From Galeruca laticollis (lineage: Eukaryota > Arthropoda > Insecta > Coleoptera > Chrysomelidae), in NCBI GenBank assembly GCA_963921935.1, contig OY998177.1, forward strand, positions 5,917,754 to 5,981,753: 64,000 nucleotides of DNA, read 5' to 3'. Below, one piece after another: positions 1 to 8,879 of the stretch. A program made the translations under genes and the position numbers. Numbering within the stretch: the first letter of the stretch is position 1; each line of letters opens with the position of its first letter. A model generated the notes under the pieces. That model saw only the letters and a program-made list of their open reading frames with translations, did not search any database and was not told the DNA's origin.

Positions 1-394
1 TACACTTTTATTTCCTAATCCCCATATATTTATATAGCTTGAAGATAGCGTTAGAGTCGAAACTAGTTGCCAACGAATATTTTTATAACTAAATTTTGAG
101 ACATATCAACTTCGAGTCTTAATTTTAAAAATAATCTGTTTTGACAAGGAAACCATATTCTGGGTACTATTGTTTGATTCACCTTGCTGAGCAAGTGTTA
201 CTTGTTTCAAAATGCCAAGAATTTTTAGCTGTCAAATTAGATAACATTGCCGAATTTCTCAGTAAATTACAAGAAAACAAATTTATCCGAATCACACGTT
301 TAGGACGCTAACCATTGACGAAATTTATATCAGCTAGCACCCCATAATTTGTTAATTATTAAACAATATGTCAATATATTTTTGTTTGTCTTAC

Positions 395-595
395 CGCTGA
401 ATTGTGGCGAGGCAGTGGGACTTTTAATTTTCTGCATATTCGTTTGGTACTTTTGTTCCCTAGCAGCTTGTTTATTAGCTGCAGCTGTTGGACAACCCGA
501 TAGACTTCTATGAGTGTTTCTATTCGAACTAACGTGACCTCTACCGTTGCATCCAGGTGTCGGACATTTGAGAATGGTCTCGTGCATAGCCAGGA
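395..595 (-). CDS. MYT1-like: MYT1/ST18-family zinc-finger exon (finger 2)
   Basis: Coding exon of a C2HC (NZF-type) zinc-finger transcription factor of the MYT1/MYT1L/ST18 family, nuclear DNA-binding proteins important in neural development in vertebrates. On the minus strand a TTCTGTTGTACTGCAG acceptor precedes base 595 and a GTAAGA donor follows base 395. The 201-bp exon starts with two bases of a split codon and ends with one, so both flanking introns are phase 1. It begins LAMHETILK and then holds a complete finger with CPTPGC, GRGH, THRS and LSGC, matching the family pattern of cysteines and histidines. A short Ala/Gln/Lys-rich tail follows. It joins in frame to the exon at 19425-19465, giving an isoleucine at the junction, which fits the family's PPEILAMHE-like linker. 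The next exon lies beyond base 1. All residues expected to bind zinc are present. Confidence 0.93.
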
Positions 596-1452
596 CTGCA
601 GTACAACAGAATCATTTTGAAAATATAGTCAATCTTTAATTTTGAGTCACCGAAATATGCATTCGGTGATCAAAAATGTAAAGCTTGACTACATAGACTG
701 ACCAAAATTTGAAAGTCATAAATTCATATTTTTTTAAATGTAATTAGATAGCGAGTAACATTTTTTATCATTTCACCAAAAATTTTATTCTCATTTTGAA
801 ATTGTTGTTCATTAGAACGATATCATATTTTACAATGAAATTTTAAGCTCTATTTTGGTCAATCACAATCAATTGAGTATAATAATAGTGTGGAAAGACC
901 AAAATTAATACAACCATTAGGGGTAGAGAGATTAAATTAAATCAAAAGGAAATGAAAAAGTAAATCATTAATCCATGGTCCTTTTCCACACACAGAAAAT
1001 TATTATACTCAACATCAACTGATTCTGAAGCATGCAATGGAAATAAAGGATAAGGATAACATTCCAAAAAGAATCCAATGTTTTCACTGGAACATTTGTA
1101 TTTGGACTCGGTTTTGAAATATTTGAAAAATGTATATGTGAAAAAGGAAGGATGCAACTATGAATGTATAAAAAATTAAAATGCTCTCTACCCCACAAAA
1201 GCAACACAAAAATAATAATAATTCTAGTAAGCTTCTAGGGAGGTTGAATGGGGATGATATTGTGACTTATTGTAAACATATTAAAAATATCTACTAATTA
1301 TTTTATATATTTATATCGTACAGTTTTGCGAATGAAGAAATAAAATAAAATAATCAAAACAATTTTTAATCTCACTTTTATAAAACAATAAATGCCTGTT
1401 TCGTATTCCATGACTCAAGTTTCATCAAATAAATACATAATTTTTAATTACT
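596..1452. other. intron sequence without recognised feature
   Basis: Start of the 18.8-kb intron between finger exons. AT-rich with no convincing reading frame; short reading frames on the minus strand near 942-1207 have no recognisable motif and look like chance. Confidence 0.6.
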
Positions 1453-1453
1453 A

Positions 1454-1764
1454 GTCCGGTCAAATTAGAACAAAAAATAGGAGTGAAGATACAAAAATTC
1501 GCACCCAGCTCAAAGTTAGTAGGATTGTTCAAAACACCGTCATAAATGATATCTAAAAAATCCTCATCGATCCGCTACCTGAAAAAAATTTACTCGTGGT
1601 CAAAGGTCACAAAAACGGGTATTTTGCGATTTTCAGCTAAAACGGTAAGTTTTATCATAAAATTAGTTCAAACAAAAATTGTAGATCAGGTGGTGGTCTA
1701 TAAAAATTGTCTGTACACTTTTTTCCTGAGAGCCACCGTTTCGGAGATATAACGATTCAAAAAG
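1454..1764 (+). repeat. left long terminal inverted repeat
   Basis: About 310 bp matching, inverted, the sequence at 8201-8503 with clear but imperfect identity. Shared blocks include ACAAAAATTCGCA, GGTAAGTTTTATCATAAAATT and GAGATATAACGATTCAAAAAG (the last two read through one difference-free stretch each). A 68-codon open frame inside both arms is conserved between them but looks like a by-product of the repeat rather than a gene. Confidence 0.75.
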
Positions 1765-1959
1765 TTGCCCACGTTTCCACACCACCTTTGAGGTAATGTA
1801 CTTACCGCGTTTTTTAACGTGGTTTCCCCAGTAGGCCTATTCCAGAGATCTGTTGTGATTCTGTTTAATTTGAAACTATTGAATAATAACAGATATTGGT
1901 AAGGGTTGAAATTGATAAAAGCAGTGTAAATTAAAAAAAAATAGGGAAATTCATTCGTC

Positions 1960-2246
1960 TGATTCATAATTCTTTAATACTCTGCTACCCTTCTTCCTGT
2001 TCTTCTTCTTCATCCTGGGTGCAAGTAAATTGCTTCAATAGTGATACATCGCATGTCTACTCCTCGGTATCAAACGAATCCTGTTAGTGATTCAACATGA
2101 AGCACGACCGGCCTTGATCATTTGTACATGCTAGAGAACAACAGTTTTTTGCAACCACATTTAGCACTACATCCCTTTTCACAGTTGCAAAAAATTGTGT
2201 TTAGCAGTTTTTCCGGCGCAGGTGGTAGTAAAGTCTGAACTGGTTC
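1960..2246 (-). pseudogene. XPG/PIN-like family protein, cysteine-rich C-terminus (fragment)
   Basis: Minus-strand continuation of the gene piece at 7701-8190; the LTR retrotransposon sits exactly between the two. It opens with a proline-rich LPPAPEKLLNTIFC segment and a cysteine cluster (CNCEKGCSAKCGCKK), then decays with a frameshift and stops; an acidic stretch (QDEEEEQEEG) follows. This order is one I know from uncharacterised insect proteins that end in a LPPAPE-plus-cysteine-cluster tail. No function is known to me for the tail; the cysteines suggest metal binding. Downstream to about 1770 another frame stays open for 89 codons but has no motif. Confidence 0.55.
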
Positions 2247-2251
2247 TAATG

Positions 2252-2443
2252 TGTGTTATGTTTTATATATTCCGATGAAGCTATTATTTTTAGTCGCTTT
2301 ATATTAATAACAAGACATTTAATTAAAACTCTTTATTTTCAATCACAACCATGTCTAACTCTGTGCCAGCGTCATCTGAACCGCCGCTGTCAATCACCAC
2401 CGATGATCATGACAAATGACAGCATCCAGTGGCCACTGTTACA
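2252..2443 (-). repeat. 3' LTR
   Basis: 192-bp long terminal repeat, TG...CA ended on the minus strand. It matches the split 5' LTR at about 90 percent by eye. Left flank is the target duplication TAATG. Confidence 0.9.
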
Positions 2444-2464
2444 ACTCTTCCCTTCTTTTTTTAA
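2444..2464 (-). promoter_or_regulatory. polypurine tract
   Basis: Minus strand reads AAAAAAAGAAGGGAAGAGTT directly before the TGTAACA start of the 3' LTR, the position and composition expected for the plus-strand primer of an LTR element. Confidence 0.85.
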
Positions 2465-2601
2465 ATATAATTATTCAGAATAACAAATAGATTTTCAATC
2501 CATAAAAATAAAAGAAAAACAAGTATTCTCTAAACCTAAAGAATAATAAAACCAAAATTAACCATTCTCTAATCCTAAATAGTAATAAAAAAAGGAAACA
2601 A

Positions 2602-3757
2602 CTATTCTCTAAACCTAATAGGTTTGATAACTAACCTTACTGACCTAGTTACTGTGTTTTCATTATTACTCGGTATAATTTCATTTTTTAGCGTTGATTT
2701 AGGGCTAGGTATAATACTTAAGTTATTTTCATTATTCACGGTGCCTTCATTATCACCAAACGGTACACTTTCCATTTTGTATAGTCTTGGAGAAGGCCTT
2801 AAATATGATGAATTCCTGCGAATTATTCTGCCCATATTGTCTTTTACTAGGTACGATCTCGGAGTGTTGGCCCTGCCTACTATCTCTTCCTGAATCCAAC
2901 ACTTCTGTTCTTCCTTTTTAATCATTACAGTATCTCCCTCTGTGAAGCTTGATCGTTTCTGTGCTGTTTTGTCATAATATTTTCTATTCCTATTTCTTGG
3001 ATTTTGTAACACGCTAGTGTTTAAGTTTGGGGTTTTATTTAAAATGTCTTCAGACACGGGTAATAAATTTCTTACCAACCTTTTTTGTAGTAGTTCTGCT
3101 GGAGATATCTCTGTCCCAGTTAATGGGGTATTGCGATATTCTAACAGGGCCATATGTATATCATTATTGTCTTCTTTGCATTTCTTGGGCATACTTTTAC
3201 AAATACCAACTGCACGTTCAGCAAGTCCATTCGACTTTGGGTAATATCTGGAAGTGATGACATTAAAATCCCATTGTTTTGCAAACTGTAGAAATTCTGC
3301 ACTATTAAATGGGTTGTTGTCTGAAAAAGGTTATAGGAATACCAAATTTTGCAAATATAGGTTTCATTTTTTTTATTACTGTATAATCAGTCTTTGAGTC
3401 TAATAATACTAATTCAATTCAGTTTGAGATATAATCAATTAGGACTAAGTAGTCATGGCCACCATAGGCTAGTATGTCTGCTCCTACCTTTGGAAAAGGT
3501 GTATTTGGACGTTCATGAGGAATCAAAGGTTCTTTGATTGGATTTCTAGCATATTTCATACAGGGTTCACAATTTGCTATAAAGTTTACAATATCTTTTG
3601 ACAATCCGGACCAAAAAAATATTTTCCGAGCTCTAGCTCTAGTCTTTTCAATTCCCAGATGGGCTGCATGCAATTTGGATAACATACATTTTCTTAAGGC
3701 AATGGGTACAACTATTTTATCGTTAAAAAATACCAAATCTCCTGCATGCACTAACAC
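2602..3757 (-). pseudogene. Ty3-type integrase remnant
   Basis: Integrase joins element cDNA to the genome. The first piece (3757-3419) shows the HHCC zinc domain: two histidines in HAAHLGIEK and two cysteines in CEPC. It then runs into the core start DILAYGGHDYLVLIDY before a stop where a tryptophan is usual. Between about 3418 and 3193 there are stops and frameshifts, so the middle of the DDE core is lost from view. The second piece (3192-2602) is the C-terminal region, with the usual LLEYRNTPL motif, a basic linker and a chromatin-side SH3-like stretch around GDTVMIKKEE. It ends in a tail rich in Asn/Ser. Broken beyond function. Confidence 0.85.
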
Positions 3758-4412
3758 AAGGCGTTGAATTTTGTATTCAAAGGGAACTTTACCTGTGCCG
3801 CTAAAAAGTCTGTATTAATTTCGACTAGATCTTCTTTATTAATTAGTTTTGGCTTTATTGAATCAACCCTTTTTATAAAATTTAATTTAATACACGCGTT
3901 TAAACCAAGAATGGGCATATAAGCATCTTTGACAAATAAAAATTTAATATTATACCTAACCCCTTTCACAATACATAAATTATAGAACCTTGTGCTTTTA
4001 TTTTATTGTTACCGTATGTTACTGAAGATACATTGCCATAAGCATTAACTTTATTCTTATTTATACCCAATACACTTATTAATTTAGTAGGGAAACAATT
4101 ACACGAGGCTACTGTATAAAGTTCAAAGTCAATTATTTTATCGTTTATTTTTACTTCTGTTAACCAACGTTTATTAATAATTGTATCAGTGCTATTAATA
4201 CTATCTATAATTGTCAAGTTTTCTTCATCATCTGATTCAACTTCAAAAACATTTCTATTTTTAACCCTATTGTCTCTTGCTTTTTGAACATTATTAAAAT
4301 TACATCTGTTTTTATTATTAACAAAATTTGAATTTGCATTACTAACTTTACAACCAATCACAAAATGATTTAATTTATTACAATTTGTGCATACCTTGCC
4401 GAACGCTGGACG
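3751..4412 (-). pseudogene. gag zinc knuckle and aspartic protease remnant
   Basis: Starts in frame with gag after one TAG codon at about 4413. A CCHC knuckle (CTNCNKLNHFVIGC) is intact. An Asn-rich linker and an acidic ESDDEEN stretch lead to the protease. The active site reads FELYTVASCN where the family has D-T-G, so the catalytic Asp and the Gly are both replaced. The flap half ends near GSIIYVL; the second half, in a shifted frame (3969-3751), contains the hydrophobic ILGLNACIKLN motif typical of the protease end. Then follow a few residues of the RT linker before the deletion junction. Confidence 0.8.
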
Positions 4413-5011
4413 CTAGTATACCTCCTTGTCCTGCGATGGTCCTGCTTTTACCATATTTACTTCCTTATCACTTCTTAGATTCTTAGCTTGCCTTTTACTA
4501 GCCTCGGCTGCCAAACATATCTCTTCTGCTCTGACTAAGGTTAATTGTGGTTGTTGTAATAACCTTTCTCGAAAGGATAATTCTGTAATACCACTCACAA
4601 TCTTGTCTCTTATTGAAACTTCTGGTAGAGCACCAAAATTACACACAGCAGCTAATGTTTTTATGTCAGTATTGAAGTGGTCAAAATCCTCACCATCTTG
4701 TTGTGTACGAGTGAAAAATGTATACCTGTGATAGATTTCATTTTTTAATGGCTTGCAATAATTTCTAAAAGCCTCAACCACTACATTAAAATTTTTTCTC
4801 TGATCTTCTGTTAAATTAAAAGTTCTAAAACGTTTTGTGCTTCTTCACCTGCCAGGTTTAAAAGAATTGCTACTCTAGTTGGATCATATTTGTCGATAAA
4901 CCCTGTCGCTGACATGTAAATCTATAAACTTCTCCAGAAATTTTCGAAGTACTCATGGGCATCCTTATTAAACAAAATACTTTTAGGTTGTTTAAATCCA
5001 ACTGCATCCAT
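4413..5011 (-). pseudogene. retrotransposon gag remnant
   Basis: Capsid-type gag. The likely start ATG is 5011-5009, 43 bp inside the primer site, reading MDAVGFKQPKS. One stop and a frameshift break the first 75 codons. From 4781 to 4413 a 122-codon frame stays open, with the helical pattern of retrotransposon capsids (YHRYTFFTRTQQDGE, then FGALPEVSIRDKIVSGI). It ends in DKEVY and a TAG, after which the same frame goes on into the zinc knuckle, so the TAG is a single nonsense change. Confidence 0.8.
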
Positions 5012-5035
5012 GTTGTTTTAATTATTAATAAACAT

Positions 5036-5053
5036 CCAATCAACTTGACACCA
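5036..5053 (-). promoter_or_regulatory. primer binding site candidate
   Basis: TGGTGTCAAGTTGATTGG on the minus strand directly follows the LTR end AATACA. Its TGG start fits a tRNA 3' CCA. I cannot name the tRNA. Confidence 0.65.
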
Positions 5054-5069
5054 TGTATTATGTTTTATA
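5054..5069 (-). repeat. 5' LTR, inner 16 bp
   Basis: End of the 5' LTR cut off from the rest by the mariner-type element. The other part is 7517-7695; the TA at the junction is duplicated. Confidence 0.9.
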
Positions 5070-5508
5070 CAGGGTGTCCCGGGACTAATGGGAAAAAAGT
5101 CAGGAGCGTATAATCTGAGCTAAAATAATGTTAGTACTTCATATAAACTTTTACTATGCAGGCCCTCGTTTTCGAGTTATAGGCCTCCAAAGTTTTAATT
5201 TTGAATTTGGTTTTTATTTGTATTTTTTGTACTAGTTATTTGATCTTTATAAAATTTACGGCAAAGCTATAATGTATGTGTATGTTTATTTTGGTAAGGT
5301 AAACATATTTACAGTAGTGCATTGAAGCCAGGGACGGACTACTCGCTATGGTTAGTGATCCAAAAATTTTGCAGGTACGGCACACCCTGTATGAAATTAT
5401 CGAAATTCACTTCCCCACACATTAAGCTAACGAAAAGGTACTTTTGTTGGAATTCGATAAAATAAGCCGTTTGGCTAATATTTACAGTTTTATTAATGCA
5501 CTACGTAC
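5070..5508 (+). repeat. left 439-bp TIR
   Basis: Mirror of 7078-7516 with only scattered single-base differences. Its first 320 bp (5070-5389) are bounded by CAGGGTGT and ACACCCTG and followed by TA, so that part looks like a MITE in itself. Confidence 0.9.
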
Positions 5509-5785
5509 CAGTTTACGCATTCACCATTTTTATAAGTACACAACGAGGTAAAACTAACTTTTGATAGATGTCCAATATTTAGCTAGAGTACTACAAAATA
5601 ATAATTTAACGATAGCGGAAGATGAAAAACATTAGCGACTTATTAATTGGAAAGTTGGTAAAAACTTTTTATAAGTGTTTTTACCGTTTATCAAGTTACC
5701 ATAGGATTAGTTGTCAAACGTTGTGTAGAATAGTTCGTAGTCAGTACTTGTCAATAATTCATAAGTCCTTAATTTAACAGTTACA

Positions 5786-6917
5786 ATAGCAGAATTCGCT
5801 TTTATTGAGTACGCAGATAAACATCTAATGCATGGACTGGCTTCTCGAAACTGTTTAGAGGCCAAAAGGCTTTATGAAGAACATTTTGCAAACAGAGCAT
5901 TGCCAGACAGACGAATGTTTGGGCGTATTGATCTCAGGTTACGAGAAACAGGTATGAATAAGTAAATGTAATTTTCCATGTATACAAAACAAAATTTTAA
6001 ATTCTAGGAATATTTTCGCCAGAAAAAGCTGGAGAAGGTCCAGTACGAAGCATACGTACTGTGGCAGTTGAACAAGACTTGTTAAATGCAGTTGATAATG
6101 AACCATCGAGTTTTAGAAAATTATCAAGAGAACATAACGTCTCGAAATCAGTTGTTCATCGCGTCCTAAAAGAACAGCTGTTATATCCTTTTCACATGCA
6201 AAAAGTACACCGTATGACAGTGGCTGATTATCCTGCACGACTTGAGTATAGCCAGTGGTTTCTGCGACAACAACAAGCAGACAACACATTTATTAGTAAC
6301 GTTCTCTTTACGAACGAATCCGGTTTCACCAGAGATGGAATCATAAATTTTCATAATATGCATTTATGGGATGATGTGAATCCACATGGCATTATCCAAA
6401 CTAGGATCCAGCATAGATTCATGGTTAATGTTTGGCAGGAATAGTTGGCAATCATTTGATACAGCCATACTTTATTGACGGTACTTTGACCGGTCAGAGA
6501 TATTTGGAGTTTTTGCAAAATGAGTTATGGAACCTGTTTGATGATGTGCTACTACAAACTCGTAGGAATTTATGGTTCATGCATGATGGGGCCCCTCCTC
6601 ATTTCAGTTTAGCTGTACGACAGCATTTACACACAAGGCTTCCTAAGAGATGGATTGGTCGTGGAGGCCCTTTTCAATGGCCACCGCGATCAGGAGACGT
6701 TAATCCTATGGATTTCTTTCTCTAGGGTTATCTCAAAAGTAAGGTATACGCAACACCTGTGCAAACAAGGCAAGATTTATTAGACAGAATTGTGTTACAC
6801 TGCAATGTTATTAGAAATAGTGTGGGATTGCTCTTTCAAGTGCAAAGAAAAAACCTTCGTAGACTTAGAATGTGCGTGGAAGTGGGAGGAGCTCATATTG
6901 AACATTTATTAGAGTAA
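5786..6917 (+). pseudogene. mariner-type transposase, two exons, broken
   Basis: DDE transposase that cuts and pastes the element. Exon 1 (to 5951) encodes the N-terminal helix-turn-helix region (FIEYADKHLM, then RLRETG). An ATA stands at the expected start. A GTATGA donor and TTCTAG acceptor (6007) define a 56-bp intron that keeps the frame into GIFSPEK. Exon 2 holds the second helix-turn-helix (KLSREHNVSKSVVHRVL), then the catalytic core. The first Asp is replaced by Asn (FTNESGFTRDG); the second, in MHDGAPPHF, is kept; the third region reads WPPRSGDVNPMDFF. A one-base deletion near 6440 shifts the frame and a TAG replaces a Trp at about 6723. Ends at TAA 6915-6917. Confidence 0.85.
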
Positions 6918-7077
6918 CGTTAGTTTTTGTTGTTGTTTAGGAATTAGTTTTAGTCTAATATTTTATAACTTGTGTTTTTTGAGGTTTTCTTGATGGTTTA
7001 ATAATGTTGTGTTCGTAATTTTGATTAAAAGCAAGTAAATTCTGGACATCGTATTAATAAGTTAGTTAGGTAGATTT

Positions 7078-7516
7078 GTACGTAGTGCATTAATAAAACT
7101 GTAAATATTAGCCAAACGGCTTATTTTATCGAATTTCAACAAGAGTACCTTTTCGTTAGCTTAATATGTGGGGAAGTGAATTTCGATAATTTCATACAGG
7201 GTGTGCCATACCTGCAAAATTTTTGCATCACTAACCATTGCGAGTAGTCCGTCCCTGGCTTCAATGCACTACTGTAAATCTGTTTACCTTACCAAAATAA
7301 ACATACACTTACATTATAGCTTTGCCGTAAATTTTATGAAGATCAAATAACTAGTACAAAAAATAAAAATAAAAACTAAATTCAAAATTAAAACTTTGGA
7401 GGCCTATTACTCGAAAACGAGGGCCTGCATAGTAAAAGTTTATATGAAGTACTAACATTATTTTGGCTCATATTATACTCTCCTGACTTTTTTCCCATTA
7501 GTCCCGGGACACCCTG
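7078..7516 (-). repeat. right 439-bp TIR
   Basis: Inverted partner of 5070-5508, ending CCCGGGACACCCTG and followed by the TA duplication. The inner 320-bp unit is 7197-7516. Confidence 0.9.
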
Positions 7517-7695
7517 TATATTCCGATGAAGGTGTTATTTTTAGTCGCTGTGTATTAATAACAACACATTTAATTAAAACTCTTTAATGTTCAATCACCA
7601 CCATGTCTAACTCTGTGCTAACGTCATCTGAACCGCCGCTGTCAATCACCACCGACGATCATGACAAATGACAGCATTCAGTGGACACTGTTACA
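7517..7695 (-). repeat. 5' LTR, outer part
   Basis: Outer part of the split 5' LTR; together with 5054-5069 it is about 193 bp, against 192 bp for the 3' LTR. Followed by target duplication TAATG at 7696-7700. Confidence 0.9.
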
Positions 7696-7700
7696 TAATG

Positions 7701-8190
7701 TATTGTCGACCAACTCCCAACCCCAGTCTTTTGGGTCTAGCTGATAACCTAGCGACACTTGAACTTGAAAAAAATGTTGATGAGTAGTCGCTGAGGCCGT
7801 TTCTTAGGAACTCCATAGAGAGAAAAAAGCGAATTCCGTTGGTAATAACTTTTTGTACCTCTTCACTCTTATAAAAACTTCTGCAAATTGAACTAAATCC
7901 TGTTTTTCAAACATTTTAAAAACTGTTGTTTTACCCCTCCTGAAAAATGCAGATGTTGTATCATAGCCAGTTATTGCGTGTAAAAATAGTATATAATTTT
8001 GACACTTTGCATAAGTAGATAAACTTTTCGATGAATATATTTCCGACTGATGCTGAGCTTATCCAGGTTATAAAAAAATATTTTTTTTCGATTGGAGTTG
8101 GAACGGTGAGTAATACGAGTAAGTCTACATCTCCACCAACAACAATAGTTGTAATTGTTAAATTGAATTGCCGTTTCAATCATCATTACA
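7701..8190 (-). pseudogene. XPG/PIN-like family protein, central part (fragment)
   Basis: Minus-strand remnant. In order it shows VVGGDVDLLVLLT (an acidic, hydrophobic strand pattern as in PIN/XPG-type nucleases), a degraded KP-strand region, then ITGYDTTSAFFRRGKTT. The last resembles the helix-hairpin-helix G-x-D-x-T...GxGK region of XPG/FEN nucleases. Further on is YQLDPKDWGWELVDNTL, which leads across the LTR insertion into the LPPAPE tail at 1960-2246. Frameshifts and at least two stops break it. I know this domain order from uncharacterised insect proteins; nuclease function is an inference from the motif shapes. The N-terminal part is missing. Confidence 0.55.
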
Positions 8191-8200
8191 TCAGAATCCA

Positions 8201-8503
8201 GCTTTTTGAATCGTTATATCTCTGAAACGGTGGTTCTCAGGAAACAAATATTTAGACGTTTTTTATAGATAATCGTCTCATCTACAGTTTTAATTTGAAC
8301 TAATTTTATGATAAAACTTACCGTTTTGCTGAAAATCACGAAAAACCCGTTTTTCTGACATTTGACCCCGAGTAAATGTTTTTCCAGGTATCGGATTGAT
8401 GAGGACTTTTTGAATTTCATTTATAATAGTATTTGGTGCAATCCTACCAACTGTGAGCCTGTTGCGAATTTTTGTATCCTCGGATGTCTAAATTGACTGG
8501 ATT
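8201..8503 (-). repeat. right long terminal inverted repeat
   Basis: Inverted partner of 1454-1764. The end reads CTAAATTGACTGGATT on the plus strand. Confidence 0.75.
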
Positions 8504-8627
8504 ATACTGTCATCATACGTATTGAAAGCATACACTCAATCAAATTTTTCCTTGTAACGCAACTTCAACATTGTCTCTTAGTTTAGTGGATTATATTCAG
8601 TTATAATATCACAAGAGCTTCGAAAAG

Positions 8628-8738
8628 AATCGATTATTTTACGAGTAACGAGACGTAATCTGCGAAAAATCACGAGAGCGTGGCTCGATTGGTTTTTTAA
8701 GGATTACGTCGAGTTACTCTTAGAATAATAATCGATTA
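8628..8738. repeat. imperfect palindrome, MITE-like hairpin
   Basis: Arms 8628-8660 and 8702-8738 (AATCGATTATT...GACGTAATC against its mirror) enclose a loop of about 40 bp. It could fold into a stable hairpin. Probably a small foldback repeat; no gene is involved. Confidence 0.65.
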
Positions 8739-8879
8739 TTTTTTAATGCTCAAGTGATATTCCTTACGATTATGTGATGAATGGACGGATAATAATAAAT
8801 AATTTATTTTGTATTAATATTGAACGTACAGTTACTGTAAGTAATTGGTGAAACATTGTTATCTGTCGATGAGCTTGAG

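Larger units (their letters stand above)
5070..7516 (+). mobile_element. mariner-type transposon with 439-bp TIRs
   Basis: 2447-bp element flanked by TA on both sides (5068-5069, 7517-7518), as for Tc1/mariner. The TIRs 5070-5508 and 7078-7516 are the same length (439 bp) and nearly identical. They start CAGGGTGTCCCGGGAC. Each TIR holds a second, inward-facing end motif (CACACCCTG followed by TA at 5381-5391, and its mirror at 7195-7205). Each TIR thus contains a 320-bp unit with its own CAGGGTGT ends. The transposase between them is broken. Inserted in the 5' LTR of the Ty3-type element. Confidence 0.92.
2252..7695 (-). mobile_element. Ty3-type LTR retrotransposon, RT deleted, mariner in 5' LTR
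   Basis: Minus-strand LTR retrotransposon. The 192-bp 3' LTR is 2252-2443. The 5' LTR is 7517-7695 plus 5054-5069, split by a mariner-type element. LTRs begin TGTAACAG and end in ACA. Both outer flanks carry TAATG (2247-2251 and 7696-7700), a 5-bp target duplication. A primer site and a purine tract sit at the expected places. Coding remnants in order are gag, zinc knuckle, protease and integrase, in the gag-protease-(RT)-integrase order of Ty3/gypsy elements. Reverse transcriptase and RNase H are missing: the frame runs from the protease end straight into the integrase zinc domain near 3755. The host block is a long-TIR DNA element. Confidence 0.9.
1453..8503 (-). mobile_element. long-TIR DNA element carrying XPG/PIN-like gene pieces
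   Basis: Two inverted copies of a roughly 300-bp sequence, at 1454-1764 and 8201-8503, bound this block. Inside them, in minus orientation, lie pieces of one gene (7701-8190 and 1960-2246). The gene is interrupted by an LTR retrotransposon at a precise 5-bp target duplication. Without that insertion the element would be about 1.6 kb. The outer ends read AGTCCGGTCAAATTAGA and, inverted, AATCCAGTCAATTTAGA. I could not define a target duplication with certainty and I do not recognise the superfamily. The gene lacks its front part, so this copy is non-autonomous. Confidence 0.6.

Noticed and set aside
1546..1752. Similar 68-codon frames at 1546-1752 and 8214-8420, first taken for a small gene family
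   Set aside because: They are the two arms of an inverted repeat, so the similarity is explained by the DNA repeat; the frames have no known domain.
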